Shown in pieces: positions 10,978-22,000 of a DNA stretch of 30,231 nucleotides. The notes beneath the pieces are model-generated. The model saw nothing but the letters and a program-made list of their open reading frames with translations. It searched no databases and was not told the DNA's origin. Made by a program: the position numbers and the translations under genes. The stretch is from Flammula alnicola. Lineage: Eukaryota; Basidiomycota; Agaricomycetes; Agaricales; Strophariaceae. How positions within the stretch are numbered: position 1 is the first letter of the stretch; every line of letters starts with the position of its first letter. The stretch is taken from the NCBI GenBank assembly GCA_015499995.1, contig JADNRV010000490.1, forward strand, positions 1 through 30,231, in the 5' to 3' direction.

Positions 10978-12568
10978 TACTAACTATTCCTATCTGTTGC
11001 AGTCATCAGTGGCTCCTCCCCACCCGCGCAGCTTTTAAATCTCGTCCTCGACGGTCCACAACACCACACTTTCCCTCCTCTTCCTCCTCACGCCGCCGCC
11101 GCCAATAGTGGCACCTCCTTATTGCGCTTTTCTCGCCACTGTCTGCGCTGCGCCCGACTTTCTCTGATTATCGGGCACGGGCAGAGCTTCTGGTTGCACT
11201 GTATGTTGTATATGTAGGCCTTAGTAGGACACTCATGTACTCCTTTTCATTATATAATCTGTATCGTGTTCCGTTCTCTCTTTTCTGCACCATGAGAAGC
11301 AAGTCAAGTAAGCCTGGTCATCTCTAACATCAGACTGGGTGATTGCCAATTTCTGCAAGATGATAATGCTATGTAATCCTGTGTGAGGCTTGGGAATCAT
11401 CACAAGGAGGGTCAACTTCACAATCTGGGGGACGATTAGCCAATATCTGTAAACATATATGGCATTTTGGAGATTGCCAATACCGTGGGAGCATGTCTGG
11501 ATTGTGAGCAGATTGGGGACATGGTAACCGTACACCGTGAAAATGTCAAAATGTGGACTGGACCTGAGCCCCGTGATGTCGTGATGTGATTTGCTCACAC
11601 CTCACGCTCATGGAGGCGACCTGAATACAGGTTGAACTCTCTCTAAAATCACGCTGTCGCAAGGTCTACCTGTCCACAGCTTTTCTCGATAGCTGTCCAC
11701 AGCTGCGGCATTTCCTGGGGGCACTTGACATTATTTCCTTTTTGGGTTTTCTGGTTTGCTTTCCTCTCAGATGTTCAGACAGCGGAACTTAGGATAAATA
11801 GAACATGTATTGCATTGAAACTACTACAACAGGTGCACCAAAGTATATAGAAAATGATATGGGGCTCAATGACCACCAAATGCTGCTTGTTCCGTACCAA
11901 CCCTTCTCTCCCCATCCTCCTTATCCACCAGTGAGCCCAATCAACTACAAAGACTTCTGTAAAAACATAAATGAGTAGGATGAACGGTCTTCCCGGAAGC
12001 TAAGATGGACCCAAGCACAGAGGAGACCCAAGCCTGAGGGAGCAGGACCTAGAACCAAGCCCCAAGCCAAGTAAGCACCAAGTACCGAGCGTCACAAGGG
12101 AGATGTACCAGGGGACCTGCAGGCAGAAAGGATACAAGGATGGTGGTAGCTGCAACATAGAAGAATGTCAGTATATTATAAGAAAAGAGGGAGGGCGCAT
12201 TGCGCAGAGCAATGACACAGAGTGGGGAGGGAGTTGAAGAGAGAAAGGGCAGGAAGCGAAGGAAGCGAAGTTGATTCATTTTGCGGAGTTTGTCTGAGTT
12301 TGAACGGACTTGCGAGAAATCAACTCACGCATGCGCACAGACCCATTGCCAACGACGAGCCACAAAGCTTCCTGACGGCAATAACAATGGTGGGAAAGGT
12401 ACCATTTAGAATTCTAACGAGTGTTGAACATTTTTTTCAAACTTTTGAATGCCATTTCACTCAGATATCAAAAGGGTAGCTACATCTAGTGGACACCTCA
12501 AAACGGAACATTGTGGCTAGATTCTCCACAGCTGGTGGGCAGCTGGCATCGCGCAGCTGTGCCGAACC
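10978..12568. other. Non-coding accessory DNA
   Basis: The longest frame is 121 codons on the minus strand (11233-11598). It lacks domains and overlaps repeated strings of the type GATTGCCAAT, so I do not call it a gene. CTGTCCACAGCT is duplicated near 11670 and 11692. Related CAGCTG-rich strings appear near 12530-12560. No boundaries of a further element could be fixed. Confidence 0.4.
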
Positions 12569-12573
12569 TGACT

Positions 12574-13530
12574 GTGGGGACTGGCATTCAGCGTTGACGC
12601 GGCGGCTTGTTTGTACATGATTTTTCTGAATGCTCTCCTGCCAAATCAGAGCTACAATCTGCCGGAACACATTTCGGCACCATTACCATCCGTTCAGGCT
12701 AAATTTCGCATGCAATAATCCATCTTTTCTAAATATGCATGCATCTTATTTGTTAGAATTTGAGATTTTGGAAATATGAGCGAATTTAATAATGGTTTAG
12801 GAGATACAAGCCATTTTTAAAAAATCTAAGAAATAAGATCGATGGAGATTGGAAAAACATTGAATTTGACCCAACTTCCAGAGTAAGAGCTTGTTTCCTC
12901 ATCGAGTTATGTGTTCCCTACGAAATCCCGCGCTAGAACGTCCAGTACGTGCTTGTCACGGATGTGACATCGCGCGTCCACCGTCTAAATTAGATCACGC
13001 CCTCCTATCCTTGTCGTAAAAGTAATTTTCTGAACTAGAAACAAACAGTATGTCATTCTAAAATTGTATAAAGTATAATCCATTACTTACTTGAGGTACT
13101 ACACCCATTTTCCCATTAATTTATCATGGATTATTTACCAGATGTGCCCGCCAAAAGCAGGTTCCCCAAGAAAGCAGAAAGACAGAAAGCCCTCAAGGAG
13201 ATCTTCAAAAGGTTTGAGATCTTTAAAGCAGAAAAAGGATCGGACTTTCTCGCTCCTGTGTCAACTGACTCTGAGTTTGGAGTAGAGGTAGATTGGGAGG
13301 CAGAAGAAGAAGCAGAATTTGATGAGTAAATGACCGCTGAATGACTATTTTATTTTATATATATCTACTACAGTATTTTTATGACTTGTATGTACTGTAC
13401 TGAGGCATTTCCAGCGTGATAGATCTATGTTATTGTTCATATTCGAGACGGTATAGCAAGAGGCATCTTTTTCCTGTGGCTGTGCAGCCAACTCATTGCC
13501 ATCAAATGAACCGTGAATGCCAGTCCCCAC
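12574..13530. mobile_element. TIR-bounded element, 957 bp, with 5-bp flanking repeats
   Basis: GTGGGGACTGGCATTCA at 12574-12590 is the exact reverse complement of 13514-13530 (17-bp perfect TIRs). TGACT directly flanks both ends (12569-12573 and 13531-13535). A 5-bp duplication is unusual for a DNA transposon. Within the cut-and-paste groups it is reported for the hAT5 lineage; alternatively the matching flanks are fortuitous and the true ends lie elsewhere. The interior is AT-rich and holds one short ORF (13126-13329) but no transposase. Confidence 0.65.
13126..13329 (+). CDS. Small ORF inside a transposable element, 67 residues, unknown
   Basis: The ATG at 13126 has a favourable context (TTTATCATGG) and the frame ends at the TAA at 13327-13329. 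The predicted protein has a basic, helix-prone first half (residues about 15-38, KKAERQKALKEIFKRF) and a strongly acidic end (EVDWEAEEEAEFDE). No homology is recognised. It lies wholly within the TIR-bounded element, so it is either cargo, a fragment of a former element protein, or chance. Its charge pattern is more protein-like than most frames nearby, but confidence is low. Confidence 0.3.
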   Translation: MDYLPDVPAKSRFPKKAERQKALKEIFKRFEIFKAEKGSDFLAPVSTDSEFGVEVDWEAEEEAEFDE

Positions 13531-13535
13531 TGACT

Positions 13536-14570
13536 GCCACGCCCTGACATGCTAATCAATCAGCCCCAGATCAGGAAATTGATCCAGCTGCCATCAACCC
13601 ATGACCCAAATGACGGTGTATATAAACCCATATCTGCTTTTCCCGCTTTTGCTGATGGCCAAACAATGGACTTGGGAGGCTCGCCATTGGAGGGCACGTT
13701 TGTGTGGTTTTTACGGTATGAATTGCTCAATATCTGAGTCCACCGCGTGCTCCTCGTGTTTGCTGTTGTTTTGGATTATGTTACGTCGAATCTGGTCCTT
13801 TTCTCGGGGTCCAAAGTAATTACAGTAAAGTTCTGGAGGCAGAATTAACAACAATAGGTCTTGGTGAAGTTATTGACCTATCTCAAAAAAAAAATTGCAG
13901 TTTTTTTCTGAGTGGTTTTACAGTCTATTCTGGAGATTTTACGCTAAAGATTTTGCCGCGCTTCAGGGTTCGGGTCGTTATGTAAGCTTGCCAAATTAGG
14001 TAGAGAGCCGAGAATGCCGAGGTACGGCAATCTCGGCTTGTTTTACCCACAAATTAGGGGTGTCATGCCACAAAGTCCAAACAGTGATAATAGGGCTAAA
14101 CTAAGTTATATTGCATGTCGTGAACTTGAAAGACATATTTCTATAGTCAAAGAGTGTCTATTCACGAAACTACAACTTGAAATATATATTTTTTTCGAAA
14201 GGCAAGATTTTGCCGCTCCTGAACTTGTTTTCGATCCACGAGGAACTAGAAATACCAACACAAGTTCTATCTATCAGGTTGAAGGTAAGAGAGCACATTA
14301 TTTCTGACTCTGCTTCTGACCGAAAGAACGACCATAATAAATACAAAAGCCTACACTTCTTATCGCAGCTAGGTCAGCTGGTCGTACTCTTAATGCAAGT
14401 TTGGGCATGCCTACTAAACGTGTTGGATGATCACACTCGTGTTTTGTTTTCAATTGACTATATCACCTACTTGCCTGGATAAGAAATGCTAGATGTGAGC
14501 TTCCAGCAGGCGTGGCTTTCGTCCAGAAGCCTCACCGTTATCGTGGTTTCTGGATCATGGATCTACCGAG
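13536..14570. other. Non-coding DNA with a strong hairpin
   Basis: Frames at 13549-13819 and 14014-14482 have no recognisable content and probably do not encode proteins. The AT-rich stretch at 13880-13910 contains an A-run. The only clear structure is the hairpin at 14006-14038, listed separately. Confidence 0.4.
14006..14038. repeat. Stable stem-loop
   Basis: AGCCGAGA (14006-14013) pairs with TCTCGGCT (14031-14038). After one A/A mismatch, TGCCG (14015-14019) pairs with CGGCA (14025-14029), leaving a 5-nt loop. That is 13 paired bases with one mismatch, far better than the surrounding DNA. It may be a subterminal hairpin of a mobile element or a structured RNA; nothing else identifies it. 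Confidence 0.65.
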
Positions 14571-15594
14571 ATGAATATATACCTGGAGGTCGAGGAGCAA
14601 GGGTACGCACAATGGCTTTATCGTTTCTCTCACACTTCTTCAGGTACGGGAATAATAAGCTTGTTTTTATTTTCATTTTCATAATTTTCCCTCCTTTAGC
14701 CGGAATGGCAACGATAGCCTTGGGCATTCAAGCTCTGGGCATGACACTGCGTCGTCGCCTTCCTTGCCACCGTCTATTACAGGCCAGAGTATTGAGCCCG
14801 TTCTATCGAATCATCCTGACCCCAGAATCCCCAATGTTATCGGAGCCCCTAATGAGTCGACCGAATTTTCCGACTTCAATATCAGCCAGTTGTCACTGGC
14901 CATGCAATCTGCCCACAAACGCGGTAATAAACGCTTGCTCAAAAAAGTCAGGGCTCTCGTCACAAAGGCAGAACGAACTCAGCCGAACGAGCGGACGCCA
15001 GGAGAGATGTACCTCCTAAACCGTTGGCGCAAACCTGCGTTTCAATCGCGCAGCTCATTATTTCTTCCTCTCCCATTAAACAGCCATCTCTCGTCGCAGG
15101 CCGCGGAATCCTCTTCATCGGCGCCTTTCCCAGAGATATTCGTAGATGCATCGCCTCACGGAATAGGTCTTGTTTTCAAGGACCGCTGGCTGGCGTGGAC
15201 CTTCACCCCGGACCACCCGGATATTCCTGTCGGACCTGACAATAATATCATCATATCCTGGGCTGAGATCATCGCTGTTGAGCTCGCCATCTTTGCCCTC
15301 GCAGGATATAGGAATAATGGTATATTAGTTCGGTCAGACAACGAGGATGTCGTCAATGCTTTGACAAAGAAGTCGTGGACACCGAACTACGGACTCGACG
15401 TGATTCTGGCTAGGATCCTTGGTCTGTGCGAGGCGGCGCCACTGGAGCTAAAGACGGAGTGGATTTCGACGAAGAAGAACCCTGCGGATGGGCCATCTCG
15501 TGGGGACTATCCTCCTTCAGATATGATACTAAGTCGTATCCCTAGCATTCCTCAGCATTTGAGAGGGCTGGTAAGTCAGGTTGGGGTGGCTTGA
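14571..15594 (+). CDS. Retroelement-type RNase H domain protein (solo domain)
   Basis: The frame open from about 14660 to the TGA at 15592-15594 carries a complete RNase H-like fold. The order is FVDASPHGIG (first Asp), WAEIIAVELA (Glu), VRSDNEDVVNAL (Asp), then the hallmark NPADGPSRG (last Asp) followed by a YPP-type tail. All four acidic positions are present, so catalysis is possible. This arrangement resembles the RNase H of Agaricomycete reverse-transcriptase elements of the DIRS/Ty3-like kind. No reverse transcriptase, integrase or tyrosine recombinase lies nearby. A start can be proposed: an ATG exon 14571-14602 spliced (intron 14603-14699) to 14700-15594 gives one 308-residue frame. 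The start is inferred. It is either a truncated retroelement or a domesticated gene; the absence of stops is notable for a relic. Confidence 0.65.
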
Positions 15595-16346
15595 GCGTTT
15601 GTTCACCAAACTTGATGGGTTGATCCTACCATATTACGAGTAATGCTGTTAGTTAGCCCATGCAGGACATCGTTCGTTCGTTTCGTCCATTTTTCGCCGT
15701 CTTCTTTTCTTTACTTTCACTTTTCTATTCTCCTGAAACTGATTGTGTTTTACGCTTTCTAATAAGCCTGAATTAGCCAAGCAATTGGTACTTGCTATCC
15801 AGGCAACGCAATGCATTACGTTGAAGATCGAGAGTCCTATGCCACTGGTGGACGGCGTCGGGGTCACATCCTTGATTAAGTAGTCTGGTCTCTCGCAATG
15901 AAAAGCATGTAAATGGAGCATTTTTTTGACGCCTAAACGATGATCCGTGAGCTGGAATCGGTAAGCGCGCAATAAGCGCGCAGGGATATGGAAAAGCTGG
16001 TTGATGAAATCATGCGACATCCGACAGGATTTCGGGAGATAATCCACACAATACCGCCACTATGAATAACACAAATCTAATGAGCGTCTCAAATCGACGG
16101 ATTCAGACTGGGACTCGAGAGCACGTTTGTGCCAACTTTCGTTATGCGTCATAAATGCATAAGGCCCAGTGGCCATCAAACCTCACCTCGTTCGAATGAT
16201 TTGCTCTTACTTATTTGCCATGCTATGAGTAAAATCTGCAGGGCGTTTCTCTGATATAACCCAAAGTACGAATAGAAGGGCATGAGGGTACGTAAATTAA
16301 GATGAAAGGTATACTATACTAAATATTAACGGCCAAGAAAAGGTTA
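15595..16346. other. Intergenic region
   Basis: A 132-codon minus frame (15649-16047) with a lysine/arginine-rich end has no recognisable domain and is not called. The rest is presumably the 3' flanks of the converging RNase H and substrate-binding-protein genes. Nothing else is seen. Confidence 0.4.
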
Positions 16347-17538
16347 CTAGTATTCATCTACGGGGTTTTGACCCTGCGCCGTTCCGATGATGCTCTCAAA
16401 CTGCAATCTCAACGCCTCCACTGTCTGACGATCGGCCATAAACTTCCCGTACCCCAGCGGATCGACATTGGACTGCTTGAGTATCCCAGCGCCGTCGAAT
16501 TTGCGCCGCGTTGCGAATCTGCCGCGCGACATGAGTGTCTGCCAGTGGTCGTCCATGAGGAAGTTCATAAAGAGTTTCGCGGATTCTGGGACTTTGGTGC
16601 TGGCGAATATCGCGCCGGTCTGGGGCCACGCCATGTAGATGTCCTTCTGTGCCTCGGAGGCTATACCCGGGGCGAAGGCGCTGGAGGACGCGAAGGATAC
16701 AGAGCACGCGTTTGCGGCGTCGGCGTTGTTGGCATTGGCGATGAGGATGGAGGGCGTGGCTGTTCCGCGGACCCACTGGACTTTTTGTTTAGAGAGGGAT
16801 TCTATGAAGTTGAATCCGTATTTCTCGGTGATGAGGTTGAATAGATAGAGGATGGCGTCGTCGTCGTTTGGGTACGTGAGGATTAACTTCTCGGACCACT
16901 CGGCTTGAGGAAATCCCGATAGGTTGTGGGTAGCGAAGAGTTGTCCGTCGTTTTTGGGTTGTAGATGAGGGATCCGAACGTGACTGGTGATTTAATAATG
17001 CTCAGTATGGGTTGGGATAATCGCAGGCAGATACTGACATATGTAACATCCTATGTATGCCCCATCTTGGTCGACGAATTGAGGATAGATATCGTTCCAT
17101 TGGGAAACTTTGTAAGGCAACAACCGTCCTTGAGCCTTCCAACGGGGAAAGGCGTGCAGTGCTTGTATCACGGCGACGTCCGCGCCATCGTCCTTGCCGC
17201 TCGTAGCTTTATACGTCCGATCGATTTCGCCGTCGAGGTATTTGGAGAGGTCGAGGCGAAGGTCTATATTGATCCCCGGAAAGCGGGCTTTGAAAGCTTT
17301 TGCTATGCCTTCCCCGCTTGCCTTCACTGGAAAGGTAGAGCTAAGTCAGCGGCGTCCTATAACATTTTAAATGAATTGACTCACCGTCACCGCCCCAATT
17401 CACTCGCAGAGGGCCATTTTCTTTCAGCGCAGCGCGATATATTTGATCCAATGTCCGTTCTTCGACTGCGGGGGTCAACAGCGGAGTCGCTAGCGCCAAC
17501 GATATAAAAAGGAAAAGGAAAGCCGTCCAGGTGTGCAT
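16347..17538 (-). CDS. Secreted periplasmic-binding-protein-like protein (iron(III) ABC SBP type)
   Basis: Three exons on the minus strand: 17538-17385, 17326-17039 and 16983-16347, joined by GT..AG introns of 58 and 55 bp. The start chosen (17538) gives a clean signal peptide, MHTWTAFLFLFISLALA; an ATG five codons upstream (17553) is possible. The mature part reads like a type II periplasmic binding protein: LRVNWGGDV after the leader, then GADVAVIQALHAFPRWKAQG, LPTTYRDFLKP, LILTYPNDDDAILYLF and QTGAIFASTKVPESAKLFMN. These match the COG1840-like bacterial Fe3+ binding-protein layout. The length, about 359 residues, fits the family. Fungi lack the partner ABC importer, so the role is unknown; secretion or ligand scavenging is inferred. 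One base appears missing around 16898-16904, after LKP, where the frame changes; the rest is intact. Confidence 0.8.
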
Positions 17539-17847
17539 TTCAAGAGCAGGCAAAGCGAAGGAAGCAAAATGAGTTGGGGTGAAGCTGCTGTCGTGTAAAG
17601 AGGGTTAAATATGAGTGCCAGGAGAGGAGGACACATACTTCGATCTCAGGCTAGCTCAGGCCGCACAACTAAGACAGCTCCGAGTCCGATCGTTAAAAGC
17701 ATACTTAGGATGAAAGTCCAAATCAATATTCTTGGACTACGACATGCTCCTAAAACCTTTCATATCGCTCTAGTTGGCTCTATACTATGGAGGTGGTAGA
17801 GGCCTGGGATTTCGAAGGATTTCGAACAAAGCGTGTTCCATATTGGC
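17539..17847. other. Promoter-side flank of the substrate-binding-protein gene
   Basis: This is the upstream region of the minus-strand gene, with no coding content recognised. It ends at the target duplication of the following transposon. Confidence 0.4.
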
Positions 17848-17848
17848 A

Positions 17849-17855
17849 TTTGTTG
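17849..17855 (+). repeat. Left target-site duplication of the 17856-18865 element
   Basis: TTTGTTG is identical to 18866-18872; it may extend to 8 bp by including the A at 17848. Confidence 0.8.
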
Positions 17856-18865
17856 TATGGTTGGCCGAATGCACCATAACTAAAAATAGCCCCCCGATCA
17901 TACTCGGTCCCCCCCACACGGTAACTTCATTTTATTGGCTCAGCAGCACTTGTATTTCCTTCAGTGACAGTATTTTTTATTGACTCTAGCTTAGTACTCT
18001 CTAAGATACCTGCACTAGCTGCTTTCCACTTGTTACAAGGACCATTACATTCGTTTTGGCTTACTCTACTGTAGTATGATACGTATCAGGACAATTTAAT
18101 CATCACCTTTTATATTCCATAGGAATCAACCAATGCATATTCTGTGGGCATATTTAGTGCGAGACTTTCACTTCTCAATACCACATGCAGCTTGTTCCGC
18201 CCAGTCACTAAGCAGACTACAACAAAGAGAGCCAGTCATAATTTACTTTGAGAGATTTTCATTACATGATATGATATGTAGAGCTCCTAAAATTTCTTAT
18301 TGCCATGGAAGAGTGTAATAACTCTTGTGAGATGGTCACTTCTCTCGAGTCTGCAATGCACTTGAAGTTGGTCGCTCTCTACAATGGCTCCTGACAAGAT
18401 AAATATAACTCAGGTGGATCAACAAACCACGGCGTCTTGATGTATTTGACAATGCCTTTGGAGGCTTGGCAGTCCAGCTTTTCATTACTTAGGCTACTCT
18501 TCAGCCATTTGGCGAGCATTGCCTAGCATTGCTCATTGGTATGAGTCAGTGGACTGCAAGGATATGCCACTGATTAGTTAACATTGATGCACTGCAATGC
18601 TATAAGTACCGCACAGCGCTGCAAATGAAAGATCCTACGTAACTCATCTGTTGCAATGACTTGGAGACTTAATTTTGTGTTAACAGGTTTCCTCCGTGTT
18701 CACTTCAATGGGAGGATCAATTACTACTCTGATAGGAGTATACTAATAAGAGGTACATATGCATTCTTAGGGCTCCTGAGCAGTAAGACGACCTTACAGT
18801 CTGTGGGGGGGGACCGAGTATGAGCGGGGGGCTATTTTTAGTTATGGTGCATTCGGCCAACCATA
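17856..18865. mobile_element. Non-autonomous DNA transposon with about 60-bp TIRs, 1010 bp
   Basis: The left end at 17856 starts TATGGTTGGCCGAATGCACC. The right end, read inward from 18865, matches it perfectly for 41 bp, then for about 18 more after one mismatch, before degrading in a C-run; weaker similarity extends to about 90 bp. Flanks are TTTGTTG at 17849-17855 and 18866-18872 (7 bp). Moving the boundary one base gives ATTTGTTG (8 bp) with one unpaired T at the left end. The interior lacks any transposase frame. The superfamily is uncertain, with hAT-like favoured if the duplication is 8 bp. It sits 195 bp upstream of the coiled-coil gene's ATG. Confidence 0.88.
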
Positions 18866-18872
18866 TTTGTTG
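18866..18872 (+). repeat. Right target-site duplication of the 17856-18865 element
   Basis: TTTGTTG is identical to 17849-17855; the A at 18865 may belong to it. Confidence 0.8.
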
Positions 18873-18880
18873 CGCTGTGT

Positions 18881-18919
18881 GGACGCGCCTTATATCTCGA
18901 TCACGTGGCCGGCGCGTCC
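18881..18919 (+). promoter_or_regulatory. Paired ACGCG motifs around a CACGTG E-box
   Basis: GGACGCGCC (18881-18889) and its exact inverse GGCGCGTCC (18911-18919) flank CACGTG at 18902-18907. ACGCG is the core bound by the fungal MBF/Swi6-type G1/S regulator, and CACGTG is the bHLH (Cbf1-like) site. The cluster lies 142-180 bp before the ATG at 19061 and only 15 bp after the transposon end, so it is native promoter DNA. The regulatory role is inferred from motif identity. Confidence 0.5.
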
Positions 18920-19060
18920 GTTTACGTTTTCGCCTAGCGTTACTGAGGTTGTCACAGGTCTTCTTCCAACCAACATCAACAGGCGGCTTTTTGTCCCCAG
19001 CCCTTCCCATTAACGTCAAACTGGCATAACAAGAATTCAACCTCGGGATACTCTCAGGAA

Positions 19061-22000
19061 ATGTGGTCAAAAATCACCCACGCCCTGAAATCTCGCCAAC
19101 CTGTGGAGGAGACGCCCCAGTCTTCCTCGCAGAGTGAAGTCATGAACAAGGTCTACGAACAGCACCCCAATATGTCCATGTTTCATCCAAACGAAACTGG
19201 TGTTGTTGACCGAAACCCCAGCCCACCTCCCTCGCCATCCGTGCATAGCAAGCGGAACATGTTCAAGCGGATGTCCAAGGCAGCCCTGAAGGAAGATGCG
19301 GAGATTCAGCGAGCACCATCACCCTTCGGACTGCCACCAAGTCTCCCAAAGAAAGTAAGAGGTCAATTTGATCCAACTTTTAACGGTGAGTTCCATCGTC
19401 TTTCGTTATTTCATCGAGAAGAATATTGACTGGACGACCAGGTTCTCAACTCTCTCTCAATGCCACAGATTCACATGCTTCTCAGGATCTACCCCGAAGA
19501 GCATCATTCGATATGCTCCGACCATCGCCGGAGGTCTCTCGTCCTCCTCAGGACACAACACGGTCCGTTAAGGATTCACATCGTCGCCCGTCGATAGACT
19601 TCTTGCGGCAGGAGGCCTCACGTCTCTCAGAAGACTCTGTTCGGATGAAGGAGCAAAGTGGCAATGCCGACTTTCTTTCTACCCCAGGAGGAGTAGACAA
19701 GTTTAACTCGAAACGCTCCATCCTTCGTGATCGCAATACGCCCGGTACTGGGCAAAATGTTCGCTTCATTGGTCGCGATGCCTACAAAGTCATTACTCCC
19801 GACCAGTCCCTGAGTACGGAACTCCAGGATAAACCCCAGCCTCCCATACCACAGGATGAGACACCATTTCTGGACCGCCTTCAGCATGCCAGTACTTCCG
19901 GTAGCCCTCAGTCTTTGGCGCGATCGCAGTCCGCATCCAGCTCGAAGTCATTAAGGCCTACTGTAGCTGAGATTTTCGCGCCTCTCAATAATACCCAGGA
20001 AACTCCTGCCCCTAATCCCGACCAATCTGACATGTCGATCTCGTCCTTCAATCACTTCGTCGTCGAAGATAATTCCAACCTCTTCAACGTGTCGCAGCAA
20101 TTGGATATCCCATTCCCTCCTCCTGGTCTCGAGTTTGATGTACATGCGCCCATGTTCGACTCGCCTCTGAAAAACTCTGAAAATGACAATAGTCAGATGC
20201 TTGCGAAGGGCGGTCTCGGGGGCAATATGACTTCAACTCCGTATAGACCCAAAGACCCCAAAGGAAAAGGAAAAGAGAGGGCGGTCGAAGAGCCTTTGGA
20301 GGAAGCAAAGGCGCCAGTGTCTGCGCCGGTAGTCATCGACGAGACAATATTCCACGCCAAAGAAAAATCACCTAAATTCGCAGCCCCACTTCACGAACGC
20401 AGCCAATCTTTCAGCTTCGGTCAAACTGTGTTCTATTCTATGGCCAACTCTGCTGGAGACAAGTCTACGCCGGATACCTCTGCAGCTTATCCTTCCAGCG
20501 ACCTTAAACCAGACAGCGTCAACTCATCGTCAACGATTCCGACGCCGCCTTCGACCAAAGGTCGTGGTCGCGCCATGAGCGATACCGTCTTCCAGTCGAT
20601 GCTCCGCTCGCCGCCGACTAAACCCGTAGAGCCGGAAGCAGACATCAATGACGAGTCTTCTTCAGGACTGGTCGTCTACTCTGGCGGTCCTTCTGAGCCA
20701 GATCCCTTCAGCGCCAATGCTAATACCTATTACACTCCGCAGACCATGATACCGACAACTCCACCTAAAGGAGCTCCGAAACATAACAGGAAGACGTCGA
20801 AGGAGGAGAGTCTTATTATTTCCTTGCAAACGCAGCTGGCGTTACGGACGGAATTGTGTTCGCAGTACGAGGCGGACCTGAAGGCTCGCGACGAGCTTGT
20901 GGATATTCTTGGCAAAAAATTATCCGACGCCGAGAAGGAAGAAACCAAACGGAAGAACGCACTTAGGTCGTGGAAGCGCAAGGTGCAGGAGCTAGAGAAA
21001 GCGTGTCGGCAGCTGGAGGAGGCCGTTGAGGATTCGCGGCAGGAGAGCATGGAGCGGAGCGTCATGGACGAGGCGAGTAGCGAGGCCTTACGGATGCTGC
21101 ATAGGCAAATTGCCAGCCTCGAGAAGGAGAAGAACGAATGGTCTAAGAAAGAGACTGCCCTGTGCGAGGAGGTGGAGACGCTGGAGGGGCTGGTGAGGGA
21201 GCGCAGCGAGGATGTCATGAACCTCAAAGAGAGTCTGTGGACCCGAGACGAGAGCGAGCGGGAGCTCAAGGAGGGAATACGGGAGGCGAAGGAGCAGATC
21301 GAGATGATGGGCAATATCAGCGTTGGGGGTTCGACGAGGAGGAGCTCAAGCGGCTCATGATGGAGAAGGACCAGAAGACTGCCGAGGAGACGCAGCGTTT
21401 CCGCACTGCAGAGTTCCAGCTGCGGCAGGAGCTGGAGGAGGTGAAGATGAAGTGCGAGGGGCTGGAGGTGCAGAAGGCGAGCTGGGAGGAGCAACTGGAG
21501 AATGTGAACCAGCAACTGAGGACGCGCGAGGAGGAGCATGCCACGCTCAAGGCTGAGTTGGAGGCGCAGTGGCAGCATACGGAGAAGGCGAGCGAGAGGA
21601 TCGATGTCCTGGAGAAGGAGAAGGGAGACTTGGAGAAGGAGAGAGATGGGCTCAAGGCTGATTTGGAAGAGCTTGAGACGAGGACGTCGAGTATGGAACT
21701 CGAGTGGACTGAGGGCGAGAATAAGCGGAATGAGCTTGAGGCTGAACTTCAAGAAGTATGGAATCTCAAGGATGCTCTAGAGAAGGATCGCGATGAGGTT
21801 TGTTTCAACTTTCTTTTTAGTTTCTCTGCTTATATTTTTCTTCCTGCTTCTATTAGCTCGAAGACACATTGCAACGCGACCGACAGCATACCGAAGGCCT
21901 GGAACATGACCTTCAAGAGCGCGACCATCGCATATCCGAGCTCGAGCAGGAGCAACAGTTCGCCACAGAAAACGTCGGGCGTCTGCAAGAAATTATCCAA

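Noticed and set aside
11660..12570. Possible further element between CTGTCCACAGCT and CAGCTG-rich strings
   Set aside because: The strings are short and partly palindromic, no TIR pair with a duplication was found, and no Helitron-type 3' end was evident.
20730..21752. 340-codon minus-strand frame
   Set aside because: It is antisense to the coiled-coil exon. Its Leu/Ser-rich composition is the mirror of Glu/Lys codons, and it has no introns or domain.
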